Notes: generated by a model not told the origin, from the sequence alone. Positions 1 to 6,088 are shown, counted from the stretch's first letter. The stretch: 10,250 nt of DNA from an uncultured Actinomyces sp. (GCA_938041695.1 CALISI010000073.1:1-10250); one strand, 5' to 3'. A program made the numbers and translations.

Positions 1-102
1 AAGGCCGCCGAAGAGGTCCTGTCCAACCCGATCATCGAGGACGTCGTGCGCGTCGAGGCCATCGACGAGGCCGACGCCCGTTACGCGGGAGGCGCGCAGT
101 GA
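1..102 (+). CDS. purS: PurS, FGAM synthase small subunit (C-terminal part only)
   Basis: Frame 1 is open from the window edge to the TGA at 100-102 and gives the last 33 residues of a protein. The segment includes NPIIEDVVRVEAI, which fits the C-terminal strand of PurS, a protein of about 80 residues. PurS carries no catalytic residues; in the family it bridges PurQ and PurL so that ammonia can pass from the glutaminase to the synthetase during conversion of FGAR to FGAM. The identification rests mainly on position, because its stop overlaps the GTG start of purQ (GTGA at 99-102), the usual purSQL arrangement with translational coupling. The start lies outside the window. Confidence 0.9.
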   Translation, partial: KAAEEVLSNPIIEDVVRVEAIDEADARYAGGAQ

Positions 103-806
103 CCCGCATCGGAGTCGTCACCTTCCCGGGCACCCTCGATGACCGCGACGCCGCCCGCGCGGTGGAAATTGCCGGCGCGCAGGCCGTGTCCCTGTGGCAC
201 AAGGACCCCGACCTGCACGGCGTCGACGCAGTCGTCATCCCCGGAGGCTTCTCCTACGGCGACTACCTGCGCTGCGGCGCGATCGCCGCAACCGCCCCCG
301 TCATGAGTGAGATCGTGCGCGAGGCCGGACGAGGCCTGCCCGTCCTGGGCATCTGCAACGGTTTTCAGGTCCTGTGCGAGTCGCATCTGCTGCCCGGCGC
401 GCTCATCCGCAACGACCACCAGAAGTTCCTGTGCCGCGACCAGGTGCTGCGCATCGAAAACGCGGACACCGCGTGGACGCGCGCCTACAGCGCCGGTGAC
501 ACCATCACCGTGCCCCTCAAGAACGGCGAAGGCAACTTCCAGGCGTCCCCCGCCGAGCTCGAACGCCTCGAGGGTGAAGGCCGCGTCGTGTTCCGCTACG
601 TCGACTTCAACCCCAATGGAAGCGCCAACGACATCGCGGGCGTCACCAACGCCGCGGGCAACGTCGTCGGCCTCATGCCCCACCCCGAGCACGCGACCGA
701 AGCCGGCTTCGGCCCGCTCTCCCTCGGCCCCGACGGCGCCAGCCACCACGGCGGCACCGACGGCCTGGGCATCTTCCGTTCCGTCCTCGCATCCCTCGTC
801 GGCTGA
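99..806 (+). CDS. purQ: PurQ, FGAM synthase glutamine amidotransferase subunit
   Basis: This 235-residue protein is a class I glutamine amidotransferase that releases ammonia from glutamine for FGAM synthase (purine synthesis, step 4, cytoplasm). Visible hallmarks are VVTFPGT near the N terminus, IPGGFSYGDYLRCGA at about 47-61, the nucleophile Cys86 in GICNGFQ, and the His195/Glu197 pair in MPHPEH. The length is normal for the family. I chose the GTG start at 99 because it is preceded by GGGAGG at 87-92 with a 6-nt gap, overlaps the purS stop, and leaves the conserved N terminus intact. No key residue is missing. The gene is followed by a 69-nt gap with a perfect palindrome before purL. Confidence 0.97.
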   Translation: MTRIGVVTFPGTLDDRDAARAVEIAGAQAVSLWHKDPDLHGVDAVVIPGGFSYGDYLRCGAIAATAPVMSEIVREAGRGLPVLGICNGFQVLCESHLLPGALIRNDHQKFLCRDQVLRIENADTAWTRAYSAGDTITVPLKNGEGNFQASPAELERLEGEGRVVFRYVDFNPNGSANDIAGVTNAAGNVVGLMPHPEHATEAGFGPLSLGPDGASHHGGTDGLGIFRSVLASLVG

Positions 807-816
807 CGACGCCACC

Positions 817-838
817 GCTCCCTCACGCGTGAGGGAGC
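817..838. promoter_or_regulatory. Perfect 22-bp palindrome between purQ and purL
   Basis: The 11-base half GCTCCCTCACG is followed directly by its exact reverse complement, giving an uninterrupted dyad in the 69-nt purQ-purL gap. As RNA it would form a GC-rich hairpin with a short loop. No T-run follows, so it is not a classical intrinsic terminator. It could tune the PurQ:PurL ratio by attenuation or RNA processing, or be an operator; the sequence does not decide between these. Confidence 0.6.
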
Positions 839-875
839 CCCGGCCTCGTCCCAGACCTTTCGAATGGAAACACGA

Positions 876-3233
876 ATGACCTCCGAAAACACCCGCGAGC
901 TGCCCGACACCGTCGAGAACGCCGCCGCGACCCCCGACCAGGACATGCCCTGGAAGGAACTCGGCCTCAAAGAGGACGAATACCAGCGCATCTGCGACAT
1001 CCTCGGACGCCGACCCACCAACGCCGAGCTCGCCATGTACTCCGTCATGTGGTCCGAGCACTGCTCCTACAAGTCCTCCAAGAAGCACCTCGCCGAGCAG
1101 TTCGGCGCGCGCACGACCGACGCCATGAGGAAGAACCTCCTCGTCGGCATGGGCCAGAACGCCGGCGTCGTCGATATCGGCGGCGGCTGGGCCGTCACCT
1201 TCAAGGTGGAGTCCCACAACCACCCGTCCTTCGTCGAGCCCTACCAGGGTGCGGCCACCGGCGTGGGCGGCATCGTCCGCGACATCATCTCCATGGGCGC
1301 GCGCCCGATCGCCGTCATGGACCAGCTGCGCTTCGGCGCCGTCGACCACCCCGACACGGCGCGCGTCGTCCACGGCGTCGTCTCCGGCGTCGGCGGCTAC
1401 GGCAACTGCCTGGGCCTGCCCAACATCGGCGGCGAAACCGAGTTCGACCCCTCCTACCAGGGCAACCCCCTCGTCAACGCGCTGTGCATCGGCAAGCTGC
1501 GCCACGACGACATCCACCTGGCCAACGCGACCGGCGAAGGCAACCTTGTCGTCCTCTTCGGTGCCCGCACCGGCGGCGACGGCATCGGCGGCGCGTCCAT
1601 CCTCGCCTCCGAGACCTTCGAAGACGGCATGCCCGCCAAGCGCCCCTCCGTCCAGGTGGGCGACCCCTTCATGGAGAAGGTCCTCATCGAGTGCTGCCTC
1701 GACCTGTTCGAGGCCGACGTCGTCCAGGGCATCCAGGACCTCGGCGCCGCGGGCATCTCGTGCGCCACCTCCGAGCTGGCCTCCAACGGCGACTCCGGCA
1801 TGCACGTGGACCTCGAGAACGTGCTCCTGCGCGACCCCACGCTCACCGCGGGCGAGATCCTCATGAGCGAGTCCCAGGAACGCATGATGGCGATCGTGAC
1901 CCCGCAGGATCGCGAGCGCTTCTTCGAGATCATCGACAAGTGGGACGTCGAGGCCGCTGTCATCGGCCACCTGACCGGCGACGGCCGCCTCACCATCGAC
2001 CACTACGGCCACCGCATCGTCGACGTCGACCCGAAGACCGTCGCTCACGAGGGTCCCGTCTACGACCGCCCCTACGCGCGCCCCGCGTGGCAGGACGAGC
2101 TGCAGGCCGCCACCTCCGAGGAGCTTGCGCGCCCCGCCACGCGCGAGGAGCTCATCGCCGACGTGCGCGCCGTGCTCTCCGACGTCAACCAGGCATCGAA
2201 GGCGTGGGTCACCGACCAGTACGACCGCTACGTGCAGGGCAACACCGCCCTCGCCCAGCCCGACGACGCGGGTGTCATCCGCATCGACGAGGAGAGCGGC
2301 CTCGGCGTGGCTCTGTCGACCGACGCGAACGGCTGGTACACGAAGCTCGATCCGGCAGCGGGAGCCCGCCAGGCCCTCGCCGAGTCCTACCGTAACGTCG
2401 CCGTCGTCGGCGCGCAGCCCGTCGCCATCACGGACTGCCTGAACTTCGGCAACCCCGAAGACACGGACGCCATGTGGCAGCTGGTGACCGCCATGACCGC
2501 GCTCGCGGACGGATGCATCGAGCTCGAGATCCCCGTGACCGGCGGCAACGTGTCCCTGTACAACTCGTCCGGCACCGAGAAGGGCCTGCCGAACTCGTCG
2601 ATCAACCCGACGCCCGTCATCGGCATGCTCGGCATCCTCCCCGACGTCACGCGCGCCAACCCTTCCGGTTTCACCGAAGAGGGCCTCGCCGTCATCCTCC
2701 TGGGCACCACCCGCGAGGAGTTCGACGGGTCCGCGTGGGCGCGCATCGCCCGCTCGCACCTCGGTGGCCTGCCGCCCGAGGTGGACCTGAAGGCCGAGGT
2801 CGCCCTCGGTAACGTCGTGCGTGCGCTCAGCGCCGCCGACGGCCCGGACGGCCGACCCCTCGTGCGCGCCGCACACGACCTGTCCAACGGCGGCCTCGTG
2901 CAGGCCCTCGTGGACTCCGCGCTGCGCTTCGGCGTTGGCGGCGTCTTCGATGTCGCGTCGGCGGCTCGCCGCGACTGCGTGGGCGACCACGAGATGCTCC
3001 TGTCCGAGTCCCAGGCCCGCGCCTTCGTCGCGGTGCCCGAGGCGGCGCTCAAGGCCGTGTTCGCGGCCGCCGAGGCCGAGGGCGTGGACGCCGTGCGCAT
3101 CGGCACCACGGGTGGCGACATGCTCGCGATCAGTGGCGTCGACCTGCTCGCCGCCGAAGGCGAAGGCTGCGGCTGGATCGCCTCGATCGACGAGCTGCGC
3201 GAGCTGAACGACACGGGACGCACGTACTTCTGA
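876..3233 (+). CDS. purL: PurL, FGAM synthase large (ATP-dependent) subunit
   Basis: The product (785 residues from the ATG at 876) is small-type PurL, which uses ATP and ammonia from PurQ to convert FGAR to FGAM. Visible motifs are SVMWSEHCSYKSSK with the conserved His62, VESHNHPS at 111-118, the glycine-rich ATGVGGIVRDI at about 127-137, and a second pseudo-symmetric half containing DCLNFGNPE, PVTGGNVSLYN and AHDLSNGG. Length fits the PurQ/PurS-dependent bacterial form and not the fused ~1300-residue enzyme. An in-frame ATG also lies at 864, but the 876 ATG has GGAAA (866-870) at a suitable distance while 864 has no Shine-Dalgarno sequence. Translation runs unbroken to the TGA at 3231-3233. 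Confidence 0.97.
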   Translation: MTSENTRELPDTVENAAATPDQDMPWKELGLKEDEYQRICDILGRRPTNAELAMYSVMWSEHCSYKSSKKHLAEQFGARTTDAMRKNLLVGMGQNAGVVDIGGGWAVTFKVESHNHPSFVEPYQGAATGVGGIVRDIISMGARPIAVMDQLRFGAVDHPDTARVVHGVVSGVGGYGNCLGLPNIGGETEFDPSYQGNPLVNALCIGKLRHDDIHLANATGEGNLVVLFGARTGGDGIGGASILASETFEDGMPAKRPSVQVGDPFMEKVLIECCLDLFEADVVQGIQDLGAAGISCATSELASNGDSGMHVDLENVLLRDPTLTAGEILMSESQERMMAIVTPQDRERFFEIIDKWDVEAAVIGHLTGDGRLTIDHYGHRIVDVDPKTVAHEGPVYDRPYARPAWQDELQAATSEELARPATREELIADVRAVLSDVNQASKAWVTDQYDRYVQGNTALAQPDDAGVIRIDEESGLGVALSTDANGWYTKLDPAAGARQALAESYRNVAVVGAQPVAITDCLNFGNPEDTDAMWQLVTAMTALADGCIELEIPVTGGNVSLYNSSGTEKGLPNSSINPTPVIGMLGILPDVTRANPSGFTEEGLAVILLGTTREEFDGSAWARIARSHLGGLPPEVDLKAEVALGNVVRALSAADGPDGRPLVRAAHDLSNGGLVQALVDSALRFGVGGVFDVASAARRDCVGDHEMLLSESQARAFVAVPEAALKAVFAAAEAEGVDAVRIGTTGGDMLAISGVDLLAAEGEGCGWIASIDELRELNDTGRTYF

Positions 3234-3259
3234 GCACTCGCGTCTGAGTCGTAGCGTCA

Positions 3260-3291
3260 GGGGGGCGCGGGCCTGCGGGCTCGTGCCCCCT
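3260..3291 (+). terminator. Hairpin downstream of purL
   Basis: Arms 3261-3272 and 3279-3290 pair over 12 bp with two G.U wobbles around a 6-base loop; G3260 and T3291 add one more wobble. It begins 27 nt after the purL stop. The following bases are T/G-rich but contain no T-run, as in many high-GC actinobacterial terminators. It probably ends the purSQL transcript. Confidence 0.7.
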
Positions 3292-3398
3292 GTGCTGTGT
3301 TGCTGTGTGGCCCACGGGTGTTCCGGGCGCCGTGTGAGCTCCGGTGTTGCTTCACCCGCCTGATTTCCGGCCGCCGCGTTGCCTGCCGCGTTAGGCCG

Positions 3399-3524
3399 GG
3401 CCGCTGTGTGTGCCGGTGGGGCGGCGGCCCGCCCGCGAGATCGCCACACGCGAGCCTCAAGGCTCGGAGTGGTCGATCTCGAGGCCCGCCCTGGCCCTGC
3501 CGCCGCCCCACCGGCACCGCGGCC
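3399..3524. repeat. Nested inverted repeat (large cruciform) with perfect 18-bp arms
   Basis: The arm TGCCGGTGGGGCGGCGGC (3411-3428) is matched exactly by its reverse complement at 3499-3516. Outside it, GGCCGC (3399-3404) pairs with GCGGCC (3519-3524) across a bulge. Inside, CGAGATCG (3437-3444) pairs with CGATCTCG (3475-3482), and the centre has GAGCC-TCAA-GGCTC. Several concentric stems in 126 bp indicate selection for a fold or a palindromic repeat element. The coding potential seen here is a by-product of the dyad. Confidence 0.8.
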
Positions 3525-3533
3525 AGGCACTTC

Positions 3534-3597
3534 GGCCCCTCTGGGGCCCTCCATACCAGTGGGCCTGGTGTGCTGATGGGTAGTGCACTGGAGGGCC
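3534..3597. repeat. Two overlapping short inverted repeats
   Basis: GGCCCC-TCT-GGGGCC (3534-3548) forms a tight hairpin. Overlapping it, GGCCCTCCA (3545-3553) is the inverse of TGGAGGGCC (3589-3597), and just inside CCAGTG (3556-3561) is the inverse of CACTGG (3586-3591). The two folds share bases and are mutually exclusive, the pattern of alternative terminator/antiterminator pairs, but no gene starts immediately downstream. Confidence 0.55.
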
Positions 3598-3608
3598 TAC
3601 GTCTGCAC

Positions 3609-3729
3609 GCGCGAAAAAGTTCGCCCTGCGCGCTCAAAATGGCCTGAAATTGGGGTTTTGTGGCCTGTTGGGTGAGTTTTGTCGCGGAAGTGCCGGTGGA
3701 GGGGTGGTGTTGGGCGAACTTTTTCGCGC
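3609..3729. mobile_element. 121-bp MITE-like element with perfect 18-bp terminal inverted repeats
   Basis: GCGCGAAAAAGTTCGCCC (3609-3626) recurs as its exact reverse complement at 3712-3729. The 85-bp interior is G/T-rich on this strand and encodes nothing. Perfect ends, small size and no coding content are the features of a miniature inverted-repeat element. I see no target-site duplication next to the arms, so mobility is inferred only from the architecture. A stable RNA hairpin or protein-binding dyad is the alternative. Confidence 0.5.
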
Positions 3730-3773
3730 CGACCGGTGCTGCGCCCAGGTCTTGTAGCGATGTGGCACACTTC

Positions 3774-3815
3774 GTGTTGGTGTTGGTGTTGGTGTTGGTG
3801 TTGGTGTTGGTGTTG
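3774..3815 (+). repeat. Hexanucleotide tandem repeat (GTGTTG)x7
   Basis: Seven exact copies of GTGTTG occupy 42 bp. They stand out from the GC-rich surroundings and are bordered by CTTCG (3770-3774) and its inverse CGAAG (3828-3832). The repeat does not fall in a gene I can support, so copy-number change would alter spacing and not a protein. It should be length-variable between strains by slippage. Confidence 0.9.
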
Positions 3816-3925
3816 GTTTGCGCCATGCGAAGCCCTTTTGCGGCGTGTCGTCGGCGTGTCGGCGCCTTGGATGGCGTAATCCTCCCCGATTGGTGGTGGC
3901 GCGGCCGCAACTTGAGAACGTGTAA

Positions 3926-4002
3926 CGCCCAAGTCGCAGACCATCTCGGTGAAAAACGCGGAAGACGGGCTGGTCGTGGCGAAGTGGTCTGCGTTTTGGG
4001 CG
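3926..4002. repeat. 77-bp inverted repeat, 18-bp arms with two mismatches
   Basis: CGCCCAAGTCGCAGACCA (3926-3943) is the inverse of TGGTCTGCGTTTTGGGCG (3985-4002) at 16 of 18 positions. The 41-bp loop has no open structure I can assign. It is another small dyad element in the purL-pcs interval and has no sequence likeness that I can see to the 121-bp element. Confidence 0.65.
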
Positions 4003-4029
4003 CAACGATGTCTGGCATGGTGTGTTGGT

Positions 4030-4177
4030 CGCACGTGAACCCGCTATTACGAGCGGTAACCCGCTATATCGCACGCAAACCCGCTATTGAGAGCGTGGGC
4101 GGGGCTGCCCAGGCTCGTATTAGCGGGTTAACGTGCGTATTAGCGGGCCCACGTGCGCATTGAAGGGCCAGCTCACC
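4030..4177. repeat. Array of 20-bp repeats in two opposing blocks
   Basis: Three direct units of exactly 20 bp lie at 4030-4049, 4050-4069 and 4070-4089 and share the core AACCCGCTAT; a decayed fourth follows. After a centre containing GGGC-GGGGCT-GCCC, units in the opposite orientation lie at 4118-4137 and 4138-4157 (core ATTAGCGGG then ACGTGCG), with a degenerate third from 4158. The first left unit differs from the inverse of the first right unit at only two positions. The whole is a large inverted repeat built from tandem units. A 20-bp step is close to two helical turns, which would suit side-by-side protein binding; a long RNA hairpin is the other option. Confidence 0.75.
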
Positions 4178-4230
4178 GCCCTCCTCGACGAGTTCCTCAA
4201 CGAGCGGGCCCACGTGCGCATTGAAGGGCC
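4142..4230 (+). repeat. 28-bp perfect direct repeat, two copies 61 bp apart
   Basis: Positions 4142-4169 and 4203-4230 are identical; the copies begin AGCGGGCCCACG and end TTGAAGGGCC. The first copy overlaps the last units of the 20-bp array, so this looks like a local duplication of the array's right end, with 33 bp between the copies. Confidence 0.85.
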
Positions 4231-4251
4231 GGGGCCACCACCTATCGGACC

Positions 4252-4331
4252 CGGGTGCACGCAAGCGAGCGTACTCTGGCTAGGTCCGGGTGGGTGCGAC
4301 GGTCGCCACGCTCGGGTGCACGCAAACGAGC
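4252..4331 (+). repeat. 19-bp direct repeat, two copies 61 bp apart
   Basis: CGGGTGCACGCAAGCGAGC (4252-4270) recurs at 4313-4331 with one change (AAGC to AAAC). The interval is again exactly 61 bp. The stretch between also holds CGAGCGT (4266-4272) and its inverse ACGCTCG (4308-4314). No gene covers this region. Confidence 0.8.
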
Positions 4332-4513
4332 AGGCAGGAACACTCCCCGAGCACGCAAGAATAAGCACGACTTCATGAGGGACTGGCCAGGACCGATCCG
4401 AAGCGTTATCAAGCGCAGTTGCGGCGGATGAGAAAGATGCGACACGACCTGTGACAACGCTCCGAAGCCATGCCATATGGTCGAAGTCCTAGTAAAAGCG
4501 CTCCAATCTTTGG

Positions 4514-4550
4514 CATACTGAGGGGCGGAAAATATTCGCCACAACAGGAG
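4514..4550 (+). promoter_or_regulatory. Possible pcs promoter (-10), leader hairpin and ribosome binding site
   Basis: CATACT at 4514-4519 is a candidate -10 hexamer; no good -35 box stands 16-18 bp upstream. A small stem follows, GGCGGA (4524-4529) with TTCGCC (4535-4540), around a 5-base A/T loop. AGGAG at 4546-4550 sits 6 nt before the GTG start and is clear. The ribosome binding site is certain enough to fix the start; promoter and hairpin are tentative. Confidence 0.4.
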
Positions 4551-4556
4551 CTGTCT

Positions 4557-5342
4557 GTGCCTGAGCAAAACGTCCCCACTGCAACTGAGCAGGCTGCTGC
4601 AACTGAGCAGGCCCCGGCCTCGTCGGAGGGTGTCAGCAAACCCAGCCTGGCCCGTGTGATCGCCGCGTGGGCGGTGCACGCGTTCACTATCTCCGGACTC
4701 GCGTGGGCGACGCTCGCGCTCTTCGCGATGCTCGAGAACAATATTCCGATGATGTGGCTGTGGTTCGCCATCGCGCTCATCGTGGATGGCGTCGACGGCA
4801 CGCTGGCCCGCAAGGTCGGCGTTCGTCTGGTGATCCCCTGGTTCGACGGCGGCGTCGTCGACAATCTCGTCGACTACCTGACGTGGACGTTCCTGCCGGC
4901 CCTGTTCATGGCGATGTACCTGCCGTTTGGCCCGAAGCCGGTCCCGGTCATCATGATGGTGGTTATCATCGTCTCCTCGGTGTTCTGCTACGCGAACGAC
5001 GGGGAGAAGTCGAACGACAACTACTTCGTGGGCTTCCCCGCGGCGTGGAACTGTGTCGCGATTGTCATGTACGTGCTTCAGACTCCCGCGTGGGTGAATA
5101 TTGCGGCGACGATTTTCCTTGCGATTATGACGCTGGTTCCGTTGCATTACACGCACCCGGCGCGCGTGAAGCGCTTCCAGATCCCCAACATTATCGGTGC
5201 GGCCGCGTGGATTGTTGCGTGCGCGTACATGGTTGTCGTCTATCCGGTGCAGCCCCTGTGGACTCTGATCCTGTTCTGGGTTGGCGGCGGCTGGTTCATG
5301 ATCGCGGGCTTTATCCGCACGGCGACCGGCGAGGACAAGTAA
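4557..5342 (+). CDS. pcs: Phosphatidylcholine synthase (CDP-alcohol phosphatidyltransferase family)
   Basis: The 261-residue membrane enzyme is predicted to condense CDP-diacylglycerol with choline to give phosphatidylcholine and CMP. The motif D77-x2-D80-G-x2-A-R85-x12-G98-x3-D102-x3-D106 is intact, and the 12-residue spacing after AR is that of Pcs, where most CDP-alcohol transferases have 8 or 9. Further Pcs-like patches, by my recollection of the rhizobial enzyme, are KSNDNYFVGFPAAWN (151-165) and HPARVKRFQIPN (200-211). About seven or eight hydrophobic spans are visible. The GTG at 4557 has AGGAG 6 nt upstream; an earlier ATG at 4470 has no ribosome binding site and would add 29 unlikely residues. 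The ~30-residue N-terminal tail is hydrophilic and repeats ATEQA (14-bp DNA repeat at 4581 and 4599). The gene stands alone between two non-coding stretches. Confidence 0.9.
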   Translation: MPEQNVPTATEQAAATEQAPASSEGVSKPSLARVIAAWAVHAFTISGLAWATLALFAMLENNIPMMWLWFAIALIVDGVDGTLARKVGVRLVIPWFDGGVVDNLVDYLTWTFLPALFMAMYLPFGPKPVPVIMMVVIIVSSVFCYANDGEKSNDNYFVGFPAAWNCVAIVMYVLQTPAWVNIAATIFLAIMTLVPLHYTHPARVKRFQIPNIIGAAAWIVACAYMVVVYPVQPLWTLILFWVGGGWFMIAGFIRTATGEDK

Positions 5343-5351
5343 TCTCCTCGT

Positions 5352-5409
5352 CACCAACGAATATGAACGTCCCCCGGGCCTCGCGCTCGGGGGACGTTTG
5401 TTGTTGGTG
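5352..5409 (+). terminator. Terminator hairpin downstream of pcs
   Basis: Arms 5366-5378 and 5386-5398 pair over 13 bp (one G.U) around a 7-base loop, and the tail TTTGTTGTTGG is T-rich. An outer stem CACCAAC (5352-5358) with GTTGGTG (5403-5409) extends the structure across an internal loop. It starts 9 nt after the pcs stop. The hairpin is symmetric, but no gene arrives from the other side nearby. Confidence 0.85.
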
Positions 5410-5644
5410 GATCCGTTGACGTGTAGGCCGGGTTGTCGCCGCCACGGTGACGAGGCCGGGGCGGGTCGCGCGGTGATGGTGTCGTCGTGTGGTGGCTGAG
5501 GGGCTCGAATGGACGAGGTAGGGGCAGTCTGTGTTGTAAACGCACGGTATGCGGGGGCTGCGTCGGTGTGGTGAGCGCTGGAAGGCATGGTAGCCGTGAG
5601 CATGTGGCGGTTTTGCAGTGGCCGACGTCACCTGCAGCCAAAAT

Positions 5645-5752
5645 TTCGCATGCAATTTGGTTGGATGAAAGTTCAATAATATCTGAAAACGTTGCAATTC
5701 CAACGGTGTGGGTTCATATGTTGAAATAGCTCGGGGGAATTGCATGCGAAAC
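5645..5752. mobile_element. 108-bp A/T-rich element with 14-bp perfect inverted ends (element 1)
   Basis: TTTCGCATGCAATT (5645-5658) is repeated as its exact inverse at 5739-5752. Inside, GTTGGA (5661-5666) can pair with TCCAAC (5700-5705). The interior has no coding potential and is markedly richer in A/T than the flanking chromosome. The terminal sequence and the centre resemble the neighbouring element at 5785-5892 when this copy is read on the minus strand. A miniature non-autonomous transposon or a structured regulatory repeat would both fit. Confidence 0.5.
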
Positions 5753-5784
5753 TGCGGGGTGCCTCGCTGTCCGCCCTCTCAAAA

Positions 5785-5892
5785 GTCGCACGTAATTCCT
5801 CCAGGACCTCATTCGCTGATAGCTCAAATACCGCGGAATATCAACGAGCTGATTTCAAAACCTGAAACATCCTCAGCGGAATTACGTGCGAC
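5785..5892. mobile_element. 108-bp element with 15-bp perfect inverted ends (element 2)
   Basis: GTCGCACGTAATTCC (5785-5799) returns as its exact inverse at 5878-5892. The total length equals that of element 1, 32 bp away. The ends share TCGCA-(3 nt)-AATTCC with the minus-strand reading of element 1, and the centre ACCGCGGAATATCAACG aligns with ACCGTTGGAATTGCAACG there. An inner stem AGCTC/GAGCT is also present. The two are therefore probably diverged, oppositely oriented members of one family. Confidence 0.5.
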
Positions 5893-6041
5893 ATTGATGT
5901 GGACTAGTTTCGAGGCGCGGCGCCGGGCTGGGGTTGTCAAGTCTCGCGGGCGGGCCTTGGGTGCCAGAAACGTCAACGGTCGTGGTGCTGGCGGGCCTGG
6001 TTGCGCTGCCCGTGTGCGCACAAGCAGGCTGGCTGACGCAA

Positions 6042-6074
6042 GCAGCAGCAGCTAAGCGGCGCAGTTGCTGCTGC
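6042..6074 (-). terminator. Hairpin downstream of the membrane-protein gene
   Basis: GCAGCAGCAGC (6042-6052) pairs with GTTGCTGCTGC (6064-6074) over 11 bp with one wobble and an 11-base loop. It lies 43 bp past the stop of the minus-strand gene. There is no T-run on the minus strand, so the terminator role is only likely by position. Confidence 0.35.
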
Positions 6075-6088
6075 CGACAGCGCATCAA

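Larger units (their letters stand above)
3234..4556. other. Gene-free, repeat-rich region between purL and pcs
   Basis: No open frame in these 1.3 kb combines a ribosome binding site, plausible protein composition and a recognisable domain. The frames present are short, Arg/Pro/Cys-rich or made of repeats. The region instead carries at least five inverted-repeat structures, a hexanucleotide tandem repeat, a 20-bp repeat array and two direct-repeat pairs, listed separately. Only the last ~50 bases look like the 5' control region of pcs. The density of dyads suggests serial insertion of small non-coding elements. Confidence 0.7.

Noticed and set aside
81..3554. Very long minus-strand open frame (1157 codons) opposite purQ and purL
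   Set aside because: It is a shadow of high-GC codon bias in the real plus-strand genes. Its translation is biased to Gly/Val/Asp/His/Arg, lacks domains and runs on into the cruciform.
3774..3815. Phase-variable coding repeat
   Set aside because: The unit is a multiple of three and no supportable gene or promoter spans it, so on/off switching of a protein cannot be argued.
3257..4163. Overlapping open frames on both strands in the purL-pcs interval, including ones translating the hexanucleotide repeat as alternating two-residue runs
   Set aside because: They lack ribosome binding sites, are made of repeat or Arg/Pro/His-rich sequence, cross several inverted repeats and show no domain.
4142..4230. 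CRISPR-like pattern: 28-bp identical repeat with a 33-bp spacer
   Set aside because: There are only two copies. The repeat belongs to the neighbouring 20-bp array, no further copies follow at 61-bp steps, and no cas gene is in the window.
5500..5512. GGGGCTCGAATGG, resembling a tRNA T-arm
   Set aside because: The arms do not pair properly as a T-stem and no acceptor, D or anticodon stems can be placed around it.
5645..5892. Possible integron attC sites
   Set aside because: Length is in range, but the ends are long perfect inverted repeats and lack the paired RYYYAAC/GTTRRRY core sites; no integrase or cassette genes are present.
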